The notes under the pieces are model-generated. The model did no database searches and was not told the origin of the DNA. It saw nothing but the letters and a program-made list of their open reading frames with translations. From positions 35,263 through 43,704 of the forward strand of contig DBPK01000023.1 in the NCBI GenBank assembly GCA_002304835.1: DNA of 8,442 nt, given 5' to 3'. A program made the translations under genes and the position numbers. Shown here piece after piece: positions 1 to 5,891 of this stretch (its first letter is position 1; every line of letters starts with the position of its first letter). Source of the stretch: Firmicutes bacterium UBA1422 (lineage in GTDB: Bacteria > Bacillota > Clostridia > Peptostreptococcales > Anaerovoracaceae).

Positions 1-328
1 GCCTGTTGCTTTTCTTTTGGCTGTTGCGGGGACAGCTTTTCTGATACCCGGGGAAGACCCGTTGTTTCATATTCTTGCCGGAAGCACTTTTATAGGGGCG
101 TTTTTCCTGGCGGGAGATAGTTCAACAACACCCAAAGGCAAGATCGGAAAAATAGTATTCGGCATTTGTGCAGGGGTTTTGGCGATGGGGATCAGAATGA
201 GCGGAATGAATATAGATGGAGTGATATTTGCCATACTTCTTATGAATATGATCACCCCCTATATGGATATTATGGACAAAAGGATAGAAAAGGTAGCATT
301 ACAGAGAAAAAAAGGTGATGCCGTATGA
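1..328 (+). CDS. rnfD: RnfD, membrane subunit of Rnf complex (5' partial)
   Basis: This is the C-terminal 108 residues of RnfD/NqrB-family protein; the reading frame enters at base 2 and the start lies outside the window. RnfD is an integral membrane subunit of the Rnf complex, which couples electron flow between reduced ferredoxin and NAD to Na+ or H+ transport, and it carries a covalently bound FMN. The visible part has hydrophobic segments and the family signature GAFFLAGDSSTTPKGK, matching the conserved 'FF(M/L)A.D..ttP.G' block near the RnfD C-terminus. The FMN-attachment threonine lies upstream and cannot be checked. The stop overlaps the next start (ATGA). Assignment rests on this motif plus the rnfE and rnfA genes downstream. 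The TTG at 17 is an internal leucine codon, not a start. Confidence 0.88.
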   Translation, partial: PVAFLLAVAGTAFLIPGEDPLFHILAGSTFIGAFFLAGDSSTTPKGKIGKIVFGICAGVLAMGIRMSGMNIDGVIFAILLMNMITPYMDIMDKRIEKVALQRKKGDAV

Positions 329-672
329 AGAAAAAAAGTTTCTTTGATAAATACATGGTATCACTGGCGGTCATAATATGCTTTTTCGTTGTTTTTGCGG
401 GAGTTGTTTTCGGTACCCATAAGCTTCTTGAGTATGCGGCCATGCAGAAAGTGGTAAAGGAAAAAGAAAGAATAGAAGAAATAATATGCGGAAACTCCTT
501 ATTACTATTGAAGCAGCATGAACTTTTCGCAGAAAATGGTAAAAAGGCCATAAAAGCCACCAAAGAAAAAGAAGAACAGGAAAAGAAAAAGGATAAGGAA
601 AAAGACAAAGAAAAGAAAGACGGGGACAAGAAAAAGGAAGACAATAAGGAAAAGGACAAGGACAATGAGTGA
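325..672 (+). CDS. Small membrane-anchored Lys/Glu/Asp-rich protein in the rnfG slot
   Basis: A 115-residue protein starting at ATG 325 (overlapping the rnfD stop) behind a strong AAAGGTGAT ribosome binding site. Residues 2-9 are basic, residues about 11-31 form one hydrophobic membrane segment (SLAVIICFFVVFAGVVF), residues 37-70 look helical and amphipathic, and residues 80-115 contain only K, E, D, Q, G and N, with 32 of 36 being K, E or D. By position (between rnfD and rnfE) this should be RnfG, a roughly 180-200 residue protein with one N-terminal membrane helix and a periplasmic/extracytoplasmic FMN domain with an S/T-GAT flavinylation motif. Neither the domain nor the motif is present and there is no room for them before rnfE. 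The N-terminal helix followed by a charged helix is reminiscent of RnfG, so it may be a remnant or an RnfG-derived substitute. The gene is translationally coupled on both sides. Function unknown. Confidence 0.8.
   Translation: MKKKSFFDKYMVSLAVIICFFVVFAGVVFGTHKLLEYAAMQKVVKEKERIEEIICGNSLLLLKQHELFAENGKKAIKATKEKEEQEKKKDKEKDKEKKDGDKKKEDNKEKDKDNE
562..669 (+). repeat. Low-complexity purine tract encoding K/E/D tail
   Basis: The 108 bases encoding residues 80-115 of the rnfG-slot protein contain only about ten pyrimidines, with recurring AAAGAA, AAGGA and GACAAG units. The tract is simple-sequence-like but not an exact tandem repeat. Such tracts can expand or contract by slippage, which could explain the origin of the tail. 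The ribosome binding site for rnfE lies in its last bases. Confidence 0.7.
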
Positions 673-1312
673 TCATAAATTCTTTACAAAAAAAATACTT
701 ACGGAAAACCCTGTTCTTGTTATGGCGGCCGGGATATGTCCCGCCGTGGCAGTGACGGAAAGTGCTGATTCCGGGCTCCTTTTGGGATGCGGAACTCTTT
801 TGGTGCTTCTTTTGTCTTTGCTGCCGGCAACTCTGATGAAAAATATAATAACGGAAAAAGCTGCTTGCGCCTGTCATGTGATAATAATAGCCGCCTTCAC
901 TGCTGTGATACAGATGCTTTTTTCTTCATGGTTCCCCCAGGTAACAGAAGAAGTAGGCATATTCATTCCTCTGATTGCCGTAAACTGTATAGTAATTGAA
1001 AGTGTCAACGGATTTGCAAGAAAGAATCCTGTTTTGCCTGCATTTTTGAACGGTCTGGGAACAGGAACAGGTTTTCTTCTGGTGCTGCTTTTGATGGGAA
1101 TAATAAGGGAATTGATTGGAGAAGGGACCTTGTTTGGTTCTCCTTTACTTGCCGGAGATATAACCCTGCTGCCCTTTGCTGTTCTTTTGCCCGGAGGATT
1201 TTTTCTGCTTTCGCTACTGGCGGCATTGAATAAACATATAAACATAAAGATCCGGCAAAAAGAAAAAAATACCATAAACAATGACAGAGAAGAGGAAAAA
1301 ATATCATCATGA
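665..1312 (+). CDS. rnfE: RnfE, membrane subunit of Rnf complex
   Basis: A 215-residue RnfE/NqrD-family integral membrane protein, full length for the family. Together with RnfA it forms the membrane core that holds a [2Fe-2S] cluster bound by cysteines of both subunits. The relevant motifs are visible: GICPAVAVTES with Cys25 in the first helix, and IFIPLIAVNC with Cys108. PAFLNGLGTGTGF and MGIIRELIGEGTLFG match the family's C-terminal half. About six hydrophobic segments are present, followed by a charged cytoplasmic tail (about residues 189-215). The block after Cys108 (IVIESVNGFA) departs from the more usual 'IILGRAEAFA'. ATG 665 overlaps the previous stop by 8 bp; the purine-rich AAGGACAAGGACA upstream provides a ribosome binding site. 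Confidence 0.95.
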   Translation: MSDHKFFTKKILTENPVLVMAAGICPAVAVTESADSGLLLGCGTLLVLLLSLLPATLMKNIITEKAACACHVIIIAAFTAVIQMLFSSWFPQVTEEVGIFIPLIAVNCIVIESVNGFARKNPVLPAFLNGLGTGTGFLLVLLLMGIIRELIGEGTLFGSPLLAGDITLLPFAVLLPGGFFLLSLLAALNKHINIKIRQKEKNTINNDREEEKISS

Positions 1313-1902
1313 AAGAAATAATCATTATAATGATGACAATGGTCCTTGTGGACAATATAGTATTAGCCAAAGCACTGGGTGCTTGCCCGCTTATAAAACT
1401 CTCAGCAACCGCAGGAAGATCGGCTTTAGTGGGGCTGACAGTTACATTTGCAATGATAGTGGCCACTCTGCTTACTTGGCCTATTGACAGTTATTTGCTA
1501 TCTCCCTTTGATTTGGAATATTTTCGTATATTTTTGTTTATTCCCCTTATATTTCTGGCAGGATACATGGTGACTGCAGTTTTGAAAAAAGCAGCACCTT
1601 CATACTGGGAAAGTATGGCATGCACAGGGCATTTGATATCTGCCAATTGTGCTGTTGCGGGAATAGCTTTCATAAATATAGATCAGGGATTCACATATTT
1701 TGAGGCTGTTTACAGTGCCATTGGCGCAGGATTGGGATTCACAGGGGCAATGGTTATTTTTGCCGGCATGAAATGCAAGATAGATAATTCAAATAATATA
1801 CCGAAAGCCTTCAGAGGCATTCCGGCATATATAATGGCACTGGCCATTTTATCCATGGTTTTTATGGGAATTTCGCAGGCCGCTGTTGCTCTTATTTCAT
1901 GA
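1309..1902 (+). CDS. rnfA: RnfA, membrane subunit of Rnf complex
   Basis: A 197-residue RnfA/NqrE-family membrane protein of normal length, inverted-topology partner of RnfE. Conserved features are GACP with Cys26 and SANCAVAGIAFINI with Cys114 (the expected [2Fe-2S] ligands), VYSAIGAGLGFTGAMVIFAG, and the C-terminal IPKAFRGIPAYIMALAILSMVFMG. Several normally invariant stretches are altered: VDNIVLAKALG replaces the usual 'VNNFVLs.fLG', LISANCAV replaces 'LITTNCAV', and an extra cysteine (Cys105) is present. It starts at an ATGA overlap with rnfE. Here it is the last gene of the operon: only 3 bp separate its stop from the convergent nitroreductase stop. In the common clostridial order (CDGEAB) rnfB would follow but is missing; it may be upstream, as in rnfBCDGEA arrangements. 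Confidence 0.94.
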   Translation: MKEIIIIMMTMVLVDNIVLAKALGACPLIKLSATAGRSALVGLTVTFAMIVATLLTWPIDSYLLSPFDLEYFRIFLFIPLIFLAGYMVTAVLKKAAPSYWESMACTGHLISANCAVAGIAFINIDQGFTYFEAVYSAIGAGLGFTGAMVIFAGMKCKIDNSNNIPKAFRGIPAYIMALAILSMVFMGISQAAVALIS

Positions 1903-1905
1903 TCA

Positions 1906-2559
1906 TTATTTGATAAAGGTACATATTTCATCAATGTCCTTCTTTGGGGGGCTTTTTTGATTTTCTTCCGGGATACCAAGAGACATGAGAGCTGACATAA
2001 AAAAGCCTTCCTTTTGAAAACCTGTTTTGGTTTTTATGTATTCCTCAATTTCACCGGCGGCATAATTTGCACTGGTAAGCCAGCATGAACCATATCCCAT
2101 GTCTACCGCCCTCAGGGTGAAATTTTCCAGGGCGGCGCCAAGACTCTGCATGCCCGGGTTTCTTTTTGTGACCAGCTCCAAAGTGGCATCTATGCCTATT
2201 GATTCATATTCCACAAAGCCCGAAGGTTTATAGAATGTGGAATAGACTACTATAAGTGCTGCTGCTTTTGTGAAAAAAACAGTAAAGTTTTTGCAGAATT
2301 TTCTGAAGCGATCCGCTTTTGAAGGGTCATTTTTGTCCATTTCAACGGCTATGGATTCATTTTTTTTGGTTATTATAGAGGCTATATCATCTTTGATCTC
2401 CTGGCTTTTTATTACTGCAAAGTGCCAGTTTTGGATGTTTTTGCCGGAGGGCGCATTTCCCGCAGCTTCAATCAGTGCTTTGATGTCTGAGTCCGGAATG
2501 TCTCCTTCTTTATATTTTCTTATACTTTGTCTTTTGTTTATGATTTCTTTTAATTCCAT
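1906..2559 (-). CDS. Nitroreductase family FMN oxidoreductase
   Basis: A 217-residue nitroreductase-fold protein (FMN-dependent, usually dimeric, using NAD(P)H; substrate unknown). FMN-contacting motifs are visible: RQSIRKY at residues 10-16 (phosphate binding), NAPSGKNIQNW at 35-45, and LGAALENFTLRAVDMGYGSCW at about 140-160, followed by a LGIPEE turn and a basic PPKKDIDEI C-terminal segment typical of the family. The central part (residues 60-120) carries an insertion-like charged segment. Start ATG at 2557-2559 is preceded by a GAGGAAAAGGA ribosome binding site. It is monocistronic, transcribed from its own promoter in the 76-bp gap with the divergent ECF gene, and converges on rnfA with 3 bp between stops. 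The natural electron acceptor cannot be read from sequence. Confidence 0.92.
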   Translation of the reverse strand: MELKEIINKRQSIRKYKEGDIPDSDIKALIEAAGNAPSGKNIQNWHFAVIKSQEIKDDIASIITKKNESIAVEMDKNDPSKADRFRKFCKNFTVFFTKAAALIVVYSTFYKPSGFVEYESIGIDATLELVTKRNPGMQSLGAALENFTLRAVDMGYGSCWLTSANYAAGEIEEYIKTKTGFQKEGFFMSALMSLGIPEENQKSPPKKDIDEICTFIK

Positions 2560-2605
2560 TCCTTTTCCTCTTTTCTTATGTTACAATGTTAAACGCTACA
2601 AGTTC

Positions 2606-2634
2606 ATTATAAACACTAAAGGGCAGGCGGTCAA
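2606..2634 (-). promoter_or_regulatory. Sigma-A-type promoter for nitroreductase gene
   Basis: On the minus strand TTGACC (2634-2629), a 17-bp spacer and a perfect TATAAT (2611-2606) lie 47 bases upstream of the nitroreductase ATG. The -35 hexamer sits between the Shine-Dalgarno sequence (AGGCGG, 2625-2630) and the ATG of the divergent ECF gene, so promoter binding and the neighbour's translation start share DNA. No equally good plus-strand promoter for the ECF gene was found in the 76-bp gap. Confidence 0.7.
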
Positions 2635-2635
2635 T

Positions 2636-3193
2636 ATGACTCAAACAAACACCAGCAAAATAATACTTACAGCACTTATGATGGGGATCATTATTGTTGC
2701 AACTATGATGATACGGGTTCCCATACCATTTACTCAGGGATATGTGCATCTTGGAGACGGGATGATATTTCTCGGTGTTCTTATACTTGGCTGGAAGTAC
2801 GGAGCTGTTGCAGGGGGAATAGGATCAATGCTGGGAGATGTAATAGGCGGATTCGCCATGTGGGCTCCATGGACTCTTGTAATAAAAGGAGCAATGGCAC
2901 TTATAATGGGTCTTTTTATAGCATTTGCGGCAAAAAAAGAAAGAAGCCGTATACAGATGGTGGTCATGCAGCTTGCAGGTATGATCTTTGCCGGACTTTT
3001 CATGGTGATAGGGTATTTTGTGGCGGAAGGTCTCATGTATGGCAACTGGGTAGTTGCCGCATTGGGAATACCATGGAATATAGGACAGTTCGTCGTTGGC
3101 ATGGTTATAGCTGCTGCAATTGAAGCGGCCTTATACAAAACTACCGCGGGGAAAATGTTCGAATACAGGACCGGAAGGGACAAGCAGTCCTGA
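2636..3193 (+). CDS. ECF transporter S component (vitamin uptake)
   Basis: A 185-residue polytopic membrane protein of the ECF-transporter S-component class (COG4720/PF07155-like, the group that includes riboflavin- and pyridoxine/HMP-type S components). It would bind a vitamin precursor and use the shared EcfAA'T module encoded elsewhere. Evidence: about five to six hydrophobic segments, YVHLGDGMIFLGVLILGW at residues 36-53, GAVAGGIGSMLGDVIGG at 56-72, then WAPWTLVIKGAMALIMG at 76-92, all typical of this family, and a late GIPWNIGQFVVGMVIAAA helix. I start at ATG 2636 because of the AGGCGG Shine-Dalgarno 5 bases upstream and a Thr/Asn/Gln-rich N-terminus before helix 1; the open frame upstream is antisense to the nitroreductase gene. 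The last 63 bp overlap the convergent patatin gene. The substrate cannot be fixed from sequence. Confidence 0.88.
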   Translation: MTQTNTSKIILTALMMGIIIVATMMIRVPIPFTQGYVHLGDGMIFLGVLILGWKYGAVAGGIGSMLGDVIGGFAMWAPWTLVIKGAMALIMGLFIAFAAKKERSRIQMVVMQLAGMIFAGLFMVIGYFVAEGLMYGNWVVAALGIPWNIGQFVVGMVIAAAIEAALYKTTAGKMFEYRTGRDKQS

Positions 3194-4369
3194 GCCGGCA
3201 ATATAATTTGCTGCCATTATTTGATCCTTTAAAAGCTTGGAAGCTGCAGTCTTAAGAAAATAACTTTCATCTCCTTTTCTTAGTATATCTTCTGCAATGA
3301 TAATAGTCAGCCCTGCCGGACCTGCATGATCCAAAAGTGCGGCAAGGGCTTTTTTGATGTCTGAAATGTTCTTGATTTCATCGGAAAGGGCAGGAGCGGG
3401 AAACAGTTTCTTTTTGATGTCCCTGTCAAGAGTTTTACGGCTGTATAGAATTGAAGGGTCCAGATCGAATATCCTGCCTGCCGCATCTGCTTGTTTTATT
3501 TTTGATCCTCCAAAAGATCCTTTCCTGAAAGTAAGATAGTTGCCCTCATATCGTCCGAAGGCTTTCATTGCATCAAGAAACCCCAGTTTGATATTGCGGG
3601 CTGCTGTCTTCGGGTCAAAAAACAGGAAATTACCCAGATCCGCAGTACTCCTTATCAGAATAAACTCTTCTGCGTTTTTCTCTGCGTTTTTCATTGAAGG
3701 CTTATTGATTTTTCCTACTGCGTTAAGATCCACGGCTATTATGCGACCTGCGCCCTTTTTCAGGGCCATTTCAACGGGCATATTGTCTGCATATCCGCCA
3801 TCGATATATTTGGTTTGATGTATCTGGTGATACTTGGCTGCGGGGAAGCATGAGGCACTGGCCAACATAAAATCATGCAGCTCACCAACCGGTATGTCAT
3901 TTTTAAAAAGATAGTGACTTTTAAGATCTGACAGACTTACGGTGACAAGGCCATAATCCGTACGGGATCTGCGGAGTTTGTTTTCATCAATGTGCTTTTT
4001 CAGTAAATCAAAAAGTCGGCTGCTGTCAGTGCCTCCATTCATAAGGATATCCTTTGCATATCCGAAAGCATCTTCCATGGGCATACCGAAAAACTCGGAG
4101 GATCCTTTGATTTTAAAGGGGCTTTTGAATGATATGTCGGTTTTTGATGAAAAACCAAAAATTTCATCCGTCTCTGCCGAAAGCCAGAAATCAGCGGCAT
4201 CTGAAAATTTACCCAAAGCTATCATCGCTCCGTTTATGGCACCTACAGATGTTCCGACCACCAAGTCGGGTTTTATCCTTATCCTTTTCAGAGCCTTCCA
4301 TACTCCTATTTGGTAACTGCCCCTTGAGCCCCCTCCGCTTAAAACAAGAGCCGTTTTGAGTTTTTTCAT
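3131..4369 (-). CDS. Patatin-like phospholipase
   Basis: A 412-residue patatin/RssA-family serine hydrolase, expected to deacylate phospholipids or other lipids with a Ser-Asp dyad. Visible motifs: oxyanion-hole loop LSGGGSRGSYQIGVW at residues 10-24, nucleophile elbow GTSVG with Ser41, ASASCFPA at about 170-177, and the catalytic Asp190 in DGGYADNMP. No signal peptide is seen, so it is probably cytoplasmic or peripheral. The patatin domain ends around residue 220; the remaining ~190 residues, with Lys-rich helical stretches, are not recognised. The start ATG (4367-4369) follows an AGAGG ribosome binding site. It has its own promoter in the divergent gap and ends inside the 3' end of the ECF gene. 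Confidence 0.93.
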   Translation of the reverse strand: MKKLKTALVLSGGGSRGSYQIGVWKALKRIRIKPDLVVGTSVGAINGAMIALGKFSDAADFWLSAETDEIFGFSSKTDISFKSPFKIKGSSEFFGMPMEDAFGYAKDILMNGGTDSSRLFDLLKKHIDENKLRRSRTDYGLVTVSLSDLKSHYLFKNDIPVGELHDFMLASASCFPAAKYHQIHQTKYIDGGYADNMPVEMALKKGAGRIIAVDLNAVGKINKPSMKNAEKNAEEFILIRSTADLGNFLFFDPKTAARNIKLGFLDAMKAFGRYEGNYLTFRKGSFGGSKIKQADAAGRIFDLDPSILYSRKTLDRDIKKKLFPAPALSDEIKNISDIKKALAALLDHAGPAGLTIIIAEDILRKGDESYFLKTAASKLLKDQIMAANYIAGSGLLVPSGPVFEHFPRGSFV

Positions 4370-4387
4370 ATTTTTTCCTCTCGTTTA

Positions 4388-4416
4388 ATAGTAATCTCGT
4401 GGCTTTCAAATGTCAA
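4388..4416 (-). promoter_or_regulatory. Sigma-A-type promoter for patatin gene
   Basis: On the minus strand a perfect TTGACA (4416-4411), a 17-bp spacer and TACTAT (4393-4388, four of six consensus bases) lie just upstream of the AGAGG ribosome binding site and the patatin ATG at 4369. It lies 26 bp from the SOS box of the divergent gene, so co-repression is possible but not evident. Confidence 0.65.
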
Positions 4417-4440
4417 TAAATCAGAGATACAGGAAGCGGG

Positions 4441-4469
4441 TTGAACATATGTTCGCATTATGTTATAAT
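4441..4469 (+). promoter_or_regulatory. Sigma-A promoter (extended -10) for radical SAM operon
   Basis: TTGAAC (4441-4446), a 17-bp spacer and a perfect TATAAT (4464-4469), preceded by TG at 4461-4462 that makes an extended -10. Predicted transcription start is near 4476, giving a leader of about 25 bases before ATG 4500. The -35 element is overlapped by the SOS box. Confidence 0.75.
4443..4454 (+). promoter_or_regulatory. LexA/DinR-type SOS box
   Basis: GAACATATGTTC is a perfect 12-bp palindrome with the GAAC-N4-GTTC core of the Gram-positive LexA (DinR) operator; the central ATAT fits the R-N-R-Y preference of the Bacillus consensus CGAACRNRYGTTYC. It overlaps the -35 element of the radical SAM operon promoter, a placement that would block RNA polymerase when LexA is bound. 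LexA itself is not encoded in this window. Confidence 0.75.
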
Positions 4470-4470
4470 A

Positions 4471-4482
4471 AAACATAAGTTC
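4471..4482 (+). promoter_or_regulatory. Second, degenerate SOS-like site
   Basis: AAACATAAGTTC matches the upstream perfect box at 10 of 12 positions and keeps one intact GTTC half-site. It lies directly after the -10 element, across the predicted transcription start, where a second repressor could bind cooperatively. The match may be chance in AT-rich DNA. Confidence 0.35.
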
Positions 4483-4499
4483 GGTACGGAGACAAGACA

Positions 4500-5891
4500 A
4501 TGGATAACATATATGAAAAACTGAAGATACTGGCAGATAGTGCCAAGTTTGATGTTTCCTGTTCCACAAGCGGCGTAAGAAGGAACAATAACGGGCGGAT
4601 AGGCAATACTCAAATGGCCGGCTGCTGCCACTCATGGTCTGCTGACGGCAGATGCATTTCTCTGCTCAAGGTACTCTTTACAAATAAGTGTATTTACAAT
4701 TGTGAATACTGTTTAAACAAAAGAACTGCCGATACACAAAGGGCATCTTTTGAGCCTGAGGAACTGGTTCAGCTGGTGATAGAATTTTATAAGCGCAATT
4801 ATATTGAAGGGCTTTTTTTGAGCTCGGCTGTTGAGGTATCACCGGATCACACATCCGAAAGGATACTGAAAGCTTTGCGACTGCTAAGAAAAGATTACGG
4901 GTTTGCAGGATATATACACGCAAAAATAATCCCCGGGACATCCCCTGAACTTGTTCACGCAATAGGTCTTGAGGCAGACAGATTAAGCGTTAATGCGGAA
5001 CTGCCCAGCCGTCAAAGCCTTTCGCTCCTTGCCCCTCAAAAAAAGCCGGAGCACATATTCGCCCCCATGAAACAGATAACAAATACTTTGATAGAAAATC
5101 GTGCTTTGGTGGGACCGGGTACCATGTTTAAGGGACTGGATATCAATAGAGAAATAAATTACCTGGATCCTGCAGACGGAAGAGACATCATTCCAAGACC
5201 CGGACAGAGAAGGACGAGCGAATTCGCTCCCGCCGGGCAGACGACACAGATGATAATAGGAGCAGATGATTCTTCTGACAGGGATATAATCAAGGTCAGC
5301 GAAAAGATATATCATACTTTCAAAATGAAAAGAGTATACTACAGTGCATATATACCTGTGGTTTCATCACCCTTACTTCCGGATGCTTTGACTGCACCTC
5401 CCCTTTCCAGAGAACACAGGCTTTACCAGGCAGACTGGCTTTTGAGGTTTTATGGATTTGATTCAGAAGAGATCCTTCCCCAAGGATATCCTTATCTGGA
5501 TACCGAACTTGATCCCAAGGTTTCCTGGGCACTGCGAAATCTACATCTTTTTCCTGTTGAAATAAATAAAGCCTCAAGGGAAGAACTTCTTCGAATCCCC
5601 GGTGTTGGGACGTTGTCGGTCTTACGGATAATCAGGCAGAGAAAAATATCGGCAGTGAAATATGAAGATCTGAAACGCATAGGAGTCGTACTTAAAAGGG
5701 CAAGACATTTCATTACCTGTTCCGGAAAGTATTACGGAGAGAGAAATTTTCTTCCTGAAAATATAAAAAAAGAAATCCTTCAGACCGGTGGCGGCACACA
5801 GATGTCAATGTTTGGAACACAGTTGATCCCGTCGCATTTGGCAAGTGAGCTACCAATTTCCGAAAGAAAGGCAGGACAAATAAATGGTTGA
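4500..5891 (+). CDS. Putative DNA modification/repair radical SAM protein (TIGR03916-like)
   Basis: A 463-residue radical SAM enzyme. The CX3CX2C motif binding the SAM [4Fe-4S] cluster is C64-IYN-C68-EY-C71. Before it lies GCCHSWSADGRCISLLKVL (residues 41-59), giving extra cysteines at 21, 42, 43 and 52. The middle contains QTTQMIIGADDSSDRDI (about 247-263), and residues 353-380 form a helix-hairpin-helix (INKASREELLRIPGVG), a non-specific DNA-binding motif. Overall this matches the family annotated as putative DNA modification/repair radical SAM protein, whose reaction is unknown. The start ATG 4500 has a GGAG 9 bases upstream. It is translationally coupled (8-bp overlap) to the DUF4130-like partner and preceded by an SOS box, so a role in DNA damage response is inferred from context. 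Confidence 0.92.
   Translation: MDNIYEKLKILADSAKFDVSCSTSGVRRNNNGRIGNTQMAGCCHSWSADGRCISLLKVLFTNKCIYNCEYCLNKRTADTQRASFEPEELVQLVIEFYKRNYIEGLFLSSAVEVSPDHTSERILKALRLLRKDYGFAGYIHAKIIPGTSPELVHAIGLEADRLSVNAELPSRQSLSLLAPQKKPEHIFAPMKQITNTLIENRALVGPGTMFKGLDINREINYLDPADGRDIIPRPGQRRTSEFAPAGQTTQMIIGADDSSDRDIIKVSEKIYHTFKMKRVYYSAYIPVVSSPLLPDALTAPPLSREHRLYQADWLLRFYGFDSEEILPQGYPYLDTELDPKVSWALRNLHLFPVEINKASREELLRIPGVGTLSVLRIIRQRKISAVKYEDLKRIGVVLKRARHFITCSGKYYGERNFLPENIKKEILQTGGGTQMSMFGTQLIPSHLASELPISERKAGQING

Noticed and set aside
325..672. A frameshift hiding a normal RnfG FMN domain
   Set aside because: Only 348 bp lie between rnfD and rnfE, too few for the family domain in any frame, and no flavinylation motif appears in the other plus frames.
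270..877. Open frames on the minus strand opposite the rnfG-slot gene and rnfE (Ser/Phe-rich and Cys/Phe-rich)
   Set aside because: They are antisense to the purine-rich K/E/D tract and to rnfE; composition is explained by the complement, and the plus-strand genes are tightly coupled with ribosome binding sites.
2270..2635. N-terminal extension of the ECF S-component frame
   Set aside because: It is antisense to the nitroreductase gene; ATG 2636 has an adjacent Shine-Dalgarno and gives a normal family length.
2560..2635. Riboswitch (FMN, TPP or similar) upstream of the ECF gene
   Set aside because: The 76-bp gap is too short and I see no conserved riboswitch sequence blocks or hairpin with a terminator.
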